Origin: Flavobacteriales bacterium
GTDB lineage: Bacteria; Bacteroidota; Bacteroidia; Flavobacteriales_F; PHOS-HE28
Direction of reading: 5' to 3'
DNA: 32,509 bases
Assembly: GCA_019912395.1 (NCBI GenBank)
Contig: JAIOIH010000082.1
Span: forward strand, 1 to 32,509
Shown: positions 15,436 to 22,455 of the stretch, piece by piece
Position numbering within the stretch: the first letter of the stretch is position 1
Layout: each line of letters begins with the position of its first letter
Translations under genes and position numbers: made by a program
Notes under the pieces: generated by a model
Databases searched by the model: none
What the model saw: only the letters and a program-made list of their open reading frames with translations
What the model was told of the DNA's origin: nothing

Positions 15436-15520
15436 TTCATCTTTCATCTTTCAGCTTTCAACTTTCCAGTTTTCAGTTTTCAGTTTTCAGCCTTCAACCT
15501 TCCAGTTTCAGCCTTCAATT
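15436..15520. repeat. Seven-base tandem repeat, TTCANCT type, about 12 units
   Basis: About twelve units, mostly seven bases and pyrimidine-rich, of the form TTCATCT, TTCAGCT, TTCAACT, TTTCAGT. It shares 18 exact bases in inverse orientation with 6797-6814 and about 11 with 4160-4178. It occupies the gap between nupC and the ClC gene, in which no gene is supported. A possible -7 box, TAACCTTG (15616-15623), precedes the ClC start. Confidence 0.8.
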
Positions 15521-15627
15521 GACCGGTGGTTCAAACACGCGACCTCCCCTCCCATTTCAATCTCTCCTGTTGATGAACGCTGCGGAGCAGCGCTACATCG
15601 CCTCGATCACCGCACTAACCTTGCGCC

Positions 15628-17046
15628 GTGAAAAAGGGCACGCACAGGTCGGCTGAGGAAAGCTGGGGCACGCGCATTCGCGCCGGGCTCCGTGCATGGC
15701 TTGGCCGCATGCGCGGCTCATCCGTGGGCAGCCACATCAAGGACCTTTGGATGCTGGCGCTGCCCTACCAGGTGGCCGCCGTGGTCACCGCGCTGGTCGC
15801 CGTGGGTTTCACCAAACTGTTCATGTGGGTGGAACACCGCAACGTGGAACTGATCACGGCCCACCCGCACTTGGTCTTCCTCACCGCGCCGGTGGCCTTT
15901 CTGTTCAGCTGGTGGCTGGTCACCCGCTTCTCCCCCATGGCCGGCAGCAGCGGCGTGCCCCAGTTGATCGCAGCGGCCGAGGTGGCCGATGACGAGGAGA
16001 AGCATGACGGGAGCTGGCGCTTCCTCAACGTGAGGATCATCTTCGTGCGCGTCGGGGCCACGTTGGCCATGGTGATGGGCGGCGGTGCCATCGGGCGCGA
16101 AGGTCCCATCCTGCAGATCGCGGGCAGCGTTTATCGCGTGGTCCACAAGCTGCTGCCGCCCTTCTGGCCCAAGGTGAGCCGCCGCGTGATGATGGTGACC
16201 GGCGGAGCGGCCGGCCTGAGCGCGGCCTTCAACACCCCGCTGGGTGGCATCGTCTTCGCCATGGAGGAACTCACGCGCACCCACATCGGCAAGTTCCGCA
16301 CGGCCGTGCTCAGCTCGGTGATCATCAGCGGCATGACGGCGCAATGGCTCCTGGGACCCTACCTGATGCTGGGCTATCCCAAGATCGAGCGTGTGGGTCC
16401 CTCGTTCATGTACACCCTGCTGGTCATCAGTGCGGTGGCCGGTGCCATGGGCGTGATCAGCGGAAAGGCGGTACTGCTGTTGGACAAGTTGCGCCGTGCC
16501 ATTCGCGGCCAGGCGGCCCAGGGCACCTTCGTACTGCTCTGTGCGCTCACGTTCGCCTGCGTGGTGAATGCCTTCGGCCCCATGGCCTTGGGTAGCGGCG
16601 AGGCGCTGATGGACCGCTACCTCTTCGCCACGGAACCGAACCCTTCGGTGAAGGATGTGGCCGGTCGGCTACTGGGCTCCATCATCTCCACCGGCAGCGG
16701 CAGTGCGGGCATGCTCTTCGGCCCCGCACTTTCTTCCGGCGCGGCCATCGGCGGCCTCTTCGGCCATTGGTTCGGCGTGGACCGCGGGCAGCTGAACATC
16801 CTCGTGCTCGGAGGCATGTGCGCCTTCCTTACCGGCATCACGCGCTCGCCCTTCACCAGCGCCATCCTCATCCTGGAAATGACCGATCGCCACAGCGCCA
16901 TCCTCCAACTGATGTATGCCGCCATGATCGCTTCCATGATCGCCCACGCCATCGACGACAAGTCCTACTACGAGCGGATGAAGGACCGCCTGATCGCATC
17001 CGTGCCGGGGCTGAGGAAGAGGTTCTCCGGGGAGGAGAGCTCATAG
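15628..17046 (+). CDS. ClC-family chloride transporter, probable H+/Cl- antiporter
   Basis: The 472-residue polytopic membrane protein of the ClC family contains all selectivity motifs: GSSGVP (about residues 104-109), GREGP with the gating Glu at 158, and MLFGPALSSGAAIGGLFG in the third motif. The inner proton Glu corresponding to E203 of the E. coli exchanger is kept (MEEL, Glu214), which argues for H+/Cl- exchange rather than a channel. No CBS domains follow. The start is taken as the GTG at 15628, only 4 bases after a possible -7 box, so the message may be leaderless; an internal ATG at residue 28 is an alternative. The stop at 17046 is followed at once by an octamer repeat. Confidence 0.9.
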   Translation: MKKGTHRSAEESWGTRIRAGLRAWLGRMRGSSVGSHIKDLWMLALPYQVAAVVTALVAVGFTKLFMWVEHRNVELITAHPHLVFLTAPVAFLFSWWLVTRFSPMAGSSGVPQLIAAAEVADDEEKHDGSWRFLNVRIIFVRVGATLAMVMGGGAIGREGPILQIAGSVYRVVHKLLPPFWPKVSRRVMMVTGGAAGLSAAFNTPLGGIVFAMEELTRTHIGKFRTAVLSSVIISGMTAQWLLGPYLMLGYPKIERVGPSFMYTLLVISAVAGAMGVISGKAVLLLDKLRRAIRGQAAQGTFVLLCALTFACVVNAFGPMALGSGEALMDRYLFATEPNPSVKDVAGRLLGSIISTGSGSAGMLFGPALSSGAAIGGLFGHWFGVDRGQLNILVLGGMCAFLTGITRSPFTSAILILEMTDRHSAILQLMYAAMIASMIAHAIDDKSYYERMKDRLIASVPGLRKRFSGEESS

Positions 17047-17053
17047 AAAGGGG

Positions 17054-17085
17054 GACGCTGAGGCGCGGAGGCGCAGAGAAGAGAA
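17054..17085 (-). repeat. Left inverted copy of the octamer repeat bracketing the GxxExxY gene
   Basis: GACGCTGAGGCGCGGAG (17054-17070) is the exact reverse complement of 17639-17655, a 17-base perfect inverted pair. Octamer-period sequence continues to about 17085. Confidence 0.75.
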
Positions 17086-17174
17086 AAGTTCTTCATAGCA
17101 CCGTTCGATCAATGGAATGAGCACGAGGATGGGAGTTGGCCCATACACGAGGTATTTGTACTTCCTTTGACAGA

Positions 17175-17576
17175 ATGGCATCGCAATTGACCTACGATGA
17201 GCTTTCAGAACTGATCATCGGTGCCGCGATCGAGGTCCATCGGGAATTGGGACCAGGGCTGCTTGAAAGCATTTATGAGCATTGTCTGGCACAGGAGCTG
17301 CGTAAACTCGGTTTTCCCGTGCTTCGACAGCACAAGGTGAACGTGAAGTACAAGGGTGAATAGCTTGATCTGGGTTTCCGCATTGACCTCTGGGTGGATC
17401 AGCGGGTCATCGTAGAGATCAAGTCGGTGGAGGACAAGCATCCGGTCCATGCAGCCCAATTGCTCACCTACCTCAAGCTTACGGATTGCCGTCTCGGCCT
17501 ACTGATCAACTTCAACCAGGAAACCTTGGTAAAAGGAGTGAAGCGCGTCGCCAACAACCTCGTTGAAGGCAGCTAA
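17175..17576 (+). pseudogene. GxxExxY family protein (PDDEXK-like), broken by one in-frame amber codon
   Basis: One continuous reading frame of 134 codons including the stop, the usual length of the family, is interrupted only by TAG at 17361-17363 (codon 63). Before it lie [20 protein letters not shown] and SIYEHCL, containing the naming motif G-L-L-E-S-I-Y. After it, in the same frame, come LDLGFRIDLWVD, VIVEIKSVE and LLTYLKLTDCRLGLLINFN, with the D...ExK residues of the PDDEXK nuclease fold. A single base change from AAG, CAG or GAG would restore it, and no frameshift is needed. Truncation at codon 63 would remove the putative catalytic residues. Sequencing error or stop readthrough cannot be excluded. 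Inverted octamer repeats lie on both sides. Confidence 0.85.
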
Positions 17577-17635
17577 ACCACCGGATCACTTTAAGATAAA
17601 CGGCCTTCTGCCAAGAAACTCACGCTTGCCTTAGC

Positions 17636-17862
17636 ATTCTCCGCGCCTCAGCGTCTCACCCCCACATTCTCCGCGCCTTAGCGCCTCAGCGTCCAACCCC
17701 ACATTCTATACGCCTCTGCGCCTCAGCGTCCATCCCCGCATTCTCCCCGCCTCAGCGTCCAACTCCGCATTCTCCCCGCCTCAGCGTCTCTGCGTCTAAA
17801 ACCCAACCCACCTTCGAATTCTCCGCCCCTCAGCGCCTCCACGTCTTTTCCTCTTTCACCTC
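17636..17862 (+). repeat. Array of GC-rich octamer-based units between the GxxExxY gene and thyA
   Basis: Six units each begin ATTCT and carry CCNCGCCTCAGCGTC-like cores, starting at 17636, 17666, 17703, 17740, 17769 and 17818, with lengths of about 29 to 49 bases. Inside the units an 8-base period is clear (GCGCCTTA, GCGCCTCA, GCGTCCAA). The unequal spacing and internal octamer period separate it from a CRISPR. Bases 17577-17635 between the pseudogene and the array show nothing. Confidence 0.85.
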
Positions 17863-17870
17863 CGGGCAAG

Positions 17871-17878
17871 TAATTTCG
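17871..17878 (+). promoter_or_regulatory. -7 promoter box of thyA-folA
   Basis: TAATTTCG (TAnnTTCG) begins 9 bases after the octamer array and ends 8 bases before the thyA ATG, so the leader would be very short. Confidence 0.5.
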
Positions 17879-17886
17879 CACGCTCC

Positions 17887-18681
17887 ATGGAACAATACCA
17901 GGACCTGCTCCGCCACATCCTGAAGAACGGGACCCGCAAGGGCGATCGCACCGGCACCGGTACCATCAGTTGCTTCGGTTACCAGATGCGCTTCGACCTG
18001 GCCAAGGGCTTTCCGATGCTCACCACCAAGAAGCTACACCTGAAGAGCATCATCCACGAACTGCTCTGGTTCCTGCAAGGCGATACCAACATCAAGTACC
18101 TGCAGGAGAACGGGGTAAAGATCTGGGACGAATGGGCCGATGCCGATGGCGATCTCGGCCCGGTTTACGGCTACCAGTGGCGCCATTGGCCCACGCCAAG
18201 CGGTGGCCAGATCGACCAGATCGCCAAGGTGGTGGAGATGATCAGGAAGAACCCTGACAGCAGGCGCTTGATCGTGACCGCATGGAACCCCGCCGATGTG
18301 GACCGCATGGCACTCCCGCCCTGCCACTGCCTCTTCCAGTTCTTCGTGGCGAACGGCAAGCTCTCCTGCCAGCTCTACCAACGCAGCGCCGACACCTTTC
18401 TCGGCGTTCCCTTCAACATCGCCAGCTATGCCCTGCTCACCCTGATGGTCGCGCAGGTCTGCGATCTGGAGCCCGGGGAATTTGTCCATAGTTTCGGCGA
18501 CGTACACCTTTACTTGAACCACCTCGAACAGGCCGAGCTCCAGCTCACCCGGGAGCCGCGTCCGTTGCCCACATTGCGTATCGACCCCTCCGTGAAGGAC
18601 ATCTTTGCATTCCGCTTCGAGCACTTTACCTTGGAGGACTATGATCCGCACCCGCACATTAAAGCATCCGTATCCGTATGA
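17887..18681 (+). CDS. thyA: Thymidylate synthase
   Basis: The 264-residue ThyA methylates dUMP to dTMP using methylenetetrahydrofolate. Length and residue numbering match the E. coli enzyme. The catalytic Cys is at residue 146 ([12 protein letters not shown]), followed by the substrate-binding [20 protein letters not shown]. The N-terminus has the phosphate-binding region [21 protein letters not shown], and the end is [10 protein letters not shown]. It is translationally coupled to folA (ATGA overlap, 18678-18681), which makes sense because DHFR regenerates the folate oxidised in the ThyA reaction. Its promoter abuts the octamer array. Confidence 0.97.
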   Translation: MEQYQDLLRHILKNGTRKGDRTGTGTISCFGYQMRFDLAKGFPMLTTKKLHLKSIIHELLWFLQGDTNIKYLQENGVKIWDEWADADGDLGPVYGYQWRHWPTPSGGQIDQIAKVVEMIRKNPDSRRLIVTAWNPADVDRMALPPCHCLFQFFVANGKLSCQLYQRSADTFLGVPFNIASYALLTLMVAQVCDLEPGEFVHSFGDVHLYLNHLEQAELQLTREPRPLPTLRIDPSVKDIFAFRFEHFTLEDYDPHPHIKASVSV

Positions 18682-19178
18682 TCATCAGCGCCATAGCAGC
18701 CGTGGCCGAGAACGGCGTGATCGGTAAGGACGGCGGGCTCCCCTGGAGCTTGCCGGACGACATGAAGTTCTTCCAGCGCACGACCCTGAACCACTACGTG
18801 ATCAGTGGTCGCAAGAACTATGAGAGCATCCCCAAGCGCTTCCGCCCCTTGCGCGACCGCGTGAACATCGTGGTGACGCATGGCACGGACTATGAAGCTC
18901 CCGGTGCGATCGTCTGCCATTCCCTGGAAGCTGCCCTGGACATCGCACGCAAGGCCGAAGTGAAGGAGGTCTTCCTCATCGGTGGCGGTCAACTCTACAA
19001 GGAAGCCTTTGAGAAGAAATTGGTGGATCGGCTCTACCTCACCACGGTGCACGCAAAGCCCGAAGGTGACGTCGTCTTCCCGAAGATCGGCAAGGGCTGG
19101 AAGGAAGTGTGGACCGAAAAGCACAAGGCCGACGAACGACACAAGTACGCCTTTACACTGGCGGTATTGCAGAAGTGA
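18678..19178 (+). CDS. folA: Dihydrofolate reductase
   Basis: The 166-residue DHFR reduces dihydrofolate with NADPH. Seen: [36 protein letters not shown] with the catalytic Asp, the NADPH-binding [18 protein letters not shown], and [14 protein letters not shown] with the GG pair. Length is normal. Its start overlaps the thyA stop by four bases, so the two are co-translated. A short 63-base gap separates it from the next lipoprotein gene, and I see no terminator there. Confidence 0.96.
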   Translation: MIISAIAAVAENGVIGKDGGLPWSLPDDMKFFQRTTLNHYVISGRKNYESIPKRFRPLRDRVNIVVTHGTDYEAPGAIVCHSLEAALDIARKAEVKEVFLIGGGQLYKEAFEKKLVDRLYLTTVHAKPEGDVVFPKIGKGWKEVWTEKHKADERHKYAFTLAVLQK

Positions 19179-19241
19179 GCTTGCCGCAGGTCAAACCTTT
19201 CGGGTGCTCCCTCGTCCTACCTCCATAAACCGACCATTCCG

Positions 19242-20051
19242 ATGAAAAACCTGGAACAAGTTGCTTGGACCGCGGTGGTGCTCTTGGCACTGACCGGATG
19301 CCGAAAGACCAACGAGGAACCCGAACCGGCCCTGAGCTATACCTCCGTCTCGGACAATGCCACGGCCGAGGATTATTTCAATGACATGCTGGTCCAAGTG
19401 GAGGCGGCGGCCTCCGACAATGGGCTTCGCGATGTGGACGATGCCTGTTCACCCACGGTGACCATTGACACCATCGCCATGCCGCACACCCTTGTGATCG
19501 ATTTCGGCAACACCAACTGCACGGCAGCGAACGGACGTCTGCGGCGCGGGGTCCTGGCGGTCACATTCACGGGACGCTATCGCGACGAAGGCACGGTGAT
19601 CACCATCACCCCGCAGGACTATTATGTGAACGACCACCATGTGGAAGGCACAAAGACCGTAACGAACATGGGCATGAACACGGACCATCAGCCGTACTTC
19701 AATGTAACGGTGGACGGCACGATCACCGCGACCGACGGCAGCTGGACCGCGACGCACCATTCCCAGCGGGTACGAACATGGACTGCCGGCAGTGATACCC
19801 AGACCCCGCTGGACGATGCCTATGAGATTACGGGGAGCGGCAACGGGGTGAACCGCAATGGACTGGCCTATACGGTGATGGTCACCAATGTGCTGCACGT
19901 CCAATGGGGCTGCCCCTTCATCACCCAAGGCACGATGGAGATCACTCCACAGGACCTCCCCACACGCACCATCGATTATGGGGACGGGACCTGCGACGGA
20001 ACGTTGACCGTGACGGTGAACGGCTACACGTTCAGCTTTACCATCGGCTAA
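19242..20051 (+). CDS. Lipoprotein of unknown function
   Basis: The 269-residue product has a lipoprotein signal (MKNLEQVAWTAVVLLALTGC, lipobox LTGC at residues 17-20) followed by a charged, Pro-containing linker (RKTNEEPEP). The mature protein is Thr- and Asp-rich and beta-strand-like, with GRYRDEGTVITITPQDYYVN, NVTVDGTITATDGSWTATH and a C-terminal DYGDGTCDGTLTVTVNGYTF. I recognise no named family. The position after folA in the same direction suggests partial co-transcription, but functional linkage is not evident. It is likely anchored to the outer membrane. Confidence 0.8.
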   Translation: MKNLEQVAWTAVVLLALTGCRKTNEEPEPALSYTSVSDNATAEDYFNDMLVQVEAAASDNGLRDVDDACSPTVTIDTIAMPHTLVIDFGNTNCTAANGRLRRGVLAVTFTGRYRDEGTVITITPQDYYVNDHHVEGTKTVTNMGMNTDHQPYFNVTVDGTITATDGSWTATHHSQRVRTWTAGSDTQTPLDDAYEITGSGNGVNRNGLAYTVMVTNVLHVQWGCPFITQGTMEITPQDLPTRTIDYGDGTCDGTLTVTVNGYTFSFTIG

Positions 20052-20070
20052 GCACCGAGCCTGTAGTTGG

Positions 20071-20105
20071 AACGGCGCCCCATTCGGAAGGGCCGTTGCC
20101 ATTTT
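20071..20105 (+). terminator. Candidate terminator after the lipoprotein gene
   Basis: AACGG and CCGTT enclose a bulged CCC/GGG stem, and a short ATTTT follows, 20 bases after the stop codon. The stem is imperfect. Confidence 0.45.
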
Positions 20106-20444
20106 CGCCTTCTCAAAGAGGGCATCCAAGGGAAATGATGATATCAACCAGCATGGCCACAGTACGGTCCCGGTGCCCCTCGCATGGGGATCCGTCCCAT
20201 TATCCACGGACTGTCCCGTCCATGCTTAGGCCATTTCCATTCACCTGTATCTTGGCTTTCGCCCCTCCATCGGGTAGGACCAAAGCAACGATACCCGGGT
20301 ATGGCCAAAGCAACTTCCAAAATAGATCACGAACAAGGAAGTACGGGGAGTTCCTTAAATTGGCGGTATGAACCCTCGTTCGGACAAGGGAATGCACCGT
20401 TCAGCGATCAGAAACTATCCTCCTCTAAAAGGGTGGGTCTCAAG
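20106..20444 (+). other. Upstream region of the histidine kinase gene
   Basis: No separate gene is supported. Two weak -7-like boxes are visible, TATCTTGG (20248-20255) and TAAATTGG (20356-20363). The kinase frame is open through most of this region, with an ATG at 20302 that would add 47 residues lacking domain character, so the true kinase start may differ from the one given. Confidence 0.4.
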
Positions 20445-21593
20445 ATGAGGCTCATTTCCGGCATTCGGGCGTACCTCGCAAGCTCGCCGATCCCGATGCG
20501 GACGGTGCTGCTCGCAGCCGGCCTGCTGTCCGTGTTGTTCGTATTCACTTCGTTCATTGGTCGCACGGAACTGGGTACGCACATTTCACGTTTTGATTGG
20601 TGGATCCAGGCCCCGATCCCATTCCTCAATTTTTTCACTTGGGCCCTGGTGCTTCCTCTGGTAAATCAGTGGACGAAAAAGTGGCCGTTGAACAATCGTC
20701 CGCTGTGGAGACCGTTCCTCTTCCATTTTTCCTTGGGCCTGTTGCTATGTACGTTCCATGAAGCCTTCTCGAACTTGCTGTATGTCGTCGTGTTGAACGA
20801 GAGTGGCCGCATATCCTGGCAGCCAAGCATGCTGAACGGGGTATTGCTCAGCTTGCCGGGGGGGATCGTCCAACGGTTCATGGAATACTGGTTGCTGCTT
20901 GTACTATTGATGTATACGGAAACCCAGCGGCAGGTCCGGGAAGAGCGCACGCGCGTACTTCAGTTGCAGAACGAGCTGCAAACCACCCAGTTGCTCGCCT
21001 TGAAAAAGCAATTGCAACCCCACTTCCTCTACAATACACTCAACACCGTAAGCGCCTTGATGGACGTGGACAATAAGAGCGCACGCACGGTCCTTTCCCG
21101 ATTGGGCGAATTGCTGCGCACCACCTTGGACGAGGAACGCCGTGAGCGCGTGACGTTGATCCACGAGGTGGACCACGTTGGAAACTATCTGGGGATCGAG
21201 ACCATACGGTTCAAAGACCGGTTGCAGGTGCGCTACGACATCCCATCGGAATGCCAAAGTGCACTGGTTCCCGGAATGGTCCTGCAGCCATTGGTCGAGA
21301 ATTCGATCAAGCACGGTCTGGACGCTACGAGCGATGAAGTACGCATTGACATCGTCGCACGGCGTGACCAGGGAAATATCCTTTTGACCGTGAGCGATAA
21401 CGGCAAGGGTTGTGCGGATGTTTCCTTTGCCTTGTCCAATGGAGGCATCGGCCTCCGTAACGTTAGGCAGAGGCTCACACTCCTTCATGGGAACAAGGGA
21501 AAGTTCGAGGCCGTATCCGAGGAGGGCGGGGGCTTCCGAGTTTCTCTCGGCTTCCCCTATGAGGTAGCTGATCGATCGACCGGACATGAATAA
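20445..21593 (+). CDS. LytS/YesM-like sensor histidine kinase
   Basis: The product is 382 residues from the chosen ATG. Four hydrophobic segments fill the first 160 residues (for example LLAAGLLSVLFVFTSFIG and FHFSLGLLLCTFHEAFSN), followed by a coiled-coil linker (VREERTRVLQLQNELQTTQ). The His_kinase domain follows, with KKQLQPHFLYNTLNTV holding the phospho-acceptor His193. The ATP-binding parts are LQPLVENSIKHGLD near residue 284, VSDNGKGC near 318 and GGIGLRNVRQRLTLLHG near 333. This is the intramembrane-sensing architecture that usually pairs with LytTR regulators. It overlaps the response regulator gene by eight bases, so the pair is surely coupled. The signal is unknown. Confidence 0.9.
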   Translation: MRLISGIRAYLASSPIPMRTVLLAAGLLSVLFVFTSFIGRTELGTHISRFDWWIQAPIPFLNFFTWALVLPLVNQWTKKWPLNNRPLWRPFLFHFSLGLLLCTFHEAFSNLLYVVVLNESGRISWQPSMLNGVLLSLPGGIVQRFMEYWLLLVLLMYTETQRQVREERTRVLQLQNELQTTQLLALKKQLQPHFLYNTLNTVSALMDVDNKSARTVLSRLGELLRTTLDEERRERVTLIHEVDHVGNYLGIETIRFKDRLQVRYDIPSECQSALVPGMVLQPLVENSIKHGLDATSDEVRIDIVARRDQGNILLTVSDNGKGCADVSFALSNGGIGLRNVRQRLTLLHGNKGKFEAVSEEGGGFRVSLGFPYEVADRSTGHE

Positions 21594-22362
21594 CATCCGC
21601 ACGATCGTGGTTGATGACGAACCGGCCGCGCGTTCGCGCGTCCTGAGGCTGCTGGCAACAGACCCCGAGATACAGGTAGTGTCGGAGTGCCGGAACGGCT
21701 TCGAAGCCTTGGAGGCCATACGTCAAGGACCGCTTGACCTGATGTTCCTGGACGTGCAAATGCCCCAGTTGAGCGGTTTCGACGTGATCGAGAAATTACC
21801 TCCGGGGCACGTCCCGTTCGTGATCTTCATCACGGCTCACGATCGGTACGCGCTGAAGGCCTTCAACGTGCAAGCAGTGGATTATTTGTTGAAGCCGTAC
21901 GATGACGACCGATTCTTCTCTTCCCTGGCCCGTGCCAAGGATTTTATCTCCATGAAGGAGAACAAGCGGCTTACGGACCGCATGCTGGACCTGTTGCATG
22001 GACATCTCAATTCGCGCAAAGAGTTCACACAGGAATATGTGATCAAGGAAAAGGGCCGTGAATATCGGGTGGCGGTGAAGGACCTGCTTTGGATCAGCAC
22101 GGAAGGCAACTACCTGGAACTGCAGACCGAGGCACGCAGGTACCTGCTGCGGATGACGATGAACATGATAGAGACCGAACTGGACCCCACCGTATTCGTG
22201 CGCATCCACCGGAGCTACATGGTGAACATGGCCCATGTGCGGAACACGCGATACAGCGGCAATAACGAGTTCACCTTCACGCTTAGCAATGGGAAACACT
22301 TGCTCAGCGGGCGCAACTACAAGGAGCAGATCGCCAACTTGCTGACCGAGCGGGAACAGTGA
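21586..22362 (+). CDS. LytTR-family response regulator
   Basis: The 258-residue regulator has a receiver domain at residues 1-125 with the acidic pair VVDDEP (residues 8-13), phospho-acceptor Asp56 (LMFLDVQMP), the TAHDRYALKAF switch region and Lys103 (DYLLKPYD). A LytTR DNA-binding domain follows at about residues 145-258: VKDLLWISTEGNYLELQT, VRIHRSYMVNMAHV and NGKHLLSGRNY are its typical strands. Such regulators control nearby surface genes in many bacteria. Here the four exported proteins downstream are the obvious candidates, but this is inference. Confidence 0.95.
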   Translation: MNNIRTIVVDDEPAARSRVLRLLATDPEIQVVSECRNGFEALEAIRQGPLDLMFLDVQMPQLSGFDVIEKLPPGHVPFVIFITAHDRYALKAFNVQAVDYLLKPYDDDRFFSSLARAKDFISMKENKRLTDRMLDLLHGHLNSRKEFTQEYVIKEKGREYRVAVKDLLWISTEGNYLELQTEARRYLLRMTMNMIETELDPTVFVRIHRSYMVNMAHVRNTRYSGNNEFTFTLSNGKHLLSGRNYKEQIANLLTEREQ

Positions 22363-22380
22363 ACATGGTGTTGGGGCAGG

Positions 22381-22407
22381 CCGTTGAAATAGGGACAAGG
22401 TCAACGG
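22381..22407 (+). promoter_or_regulatory. Inverted repeat between the LytTR regulator and the secreted-protein genes
   Basis: CCGTTG (22381-22386) and CAACGG (22402-22407) form a perfect 6-bp dyad with a 15-base spacer, 19 bases after the regulator stop. The GTT core and flanks resemble LytTR half-sites, although known sites are usually direct repeats. It may equally be a weak terminator hairpin. Confidence 0.3.
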
Positions 22408-22455
22408 ACGATCAGCCGGATATCCACGTCCTTTGCATGAACCAAGAACAACCAC

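Noticed and set aside
17136-17363. Separate 75-residue protein starting at 17136
   Set aside because: The first 13 codons do not resemble the family, and the frame continues after the TAG with the rest of the GxxExxY protein, so it is one broken gene starting at 17175.
17636-17862. CRISPR array
   Set aside because: Units vary from 29 to 49 bases, the conserved part itself has an 8-base period, there are no unique spacers of even length and no cas genes.
20184-20444. Longer histidine kinase starting at 20184 or 20302
   Set aside because: The added residues show no domain or membrane character; the ATG at 20445 lies just before the first membrane helix. Kept only as an uncertainty.
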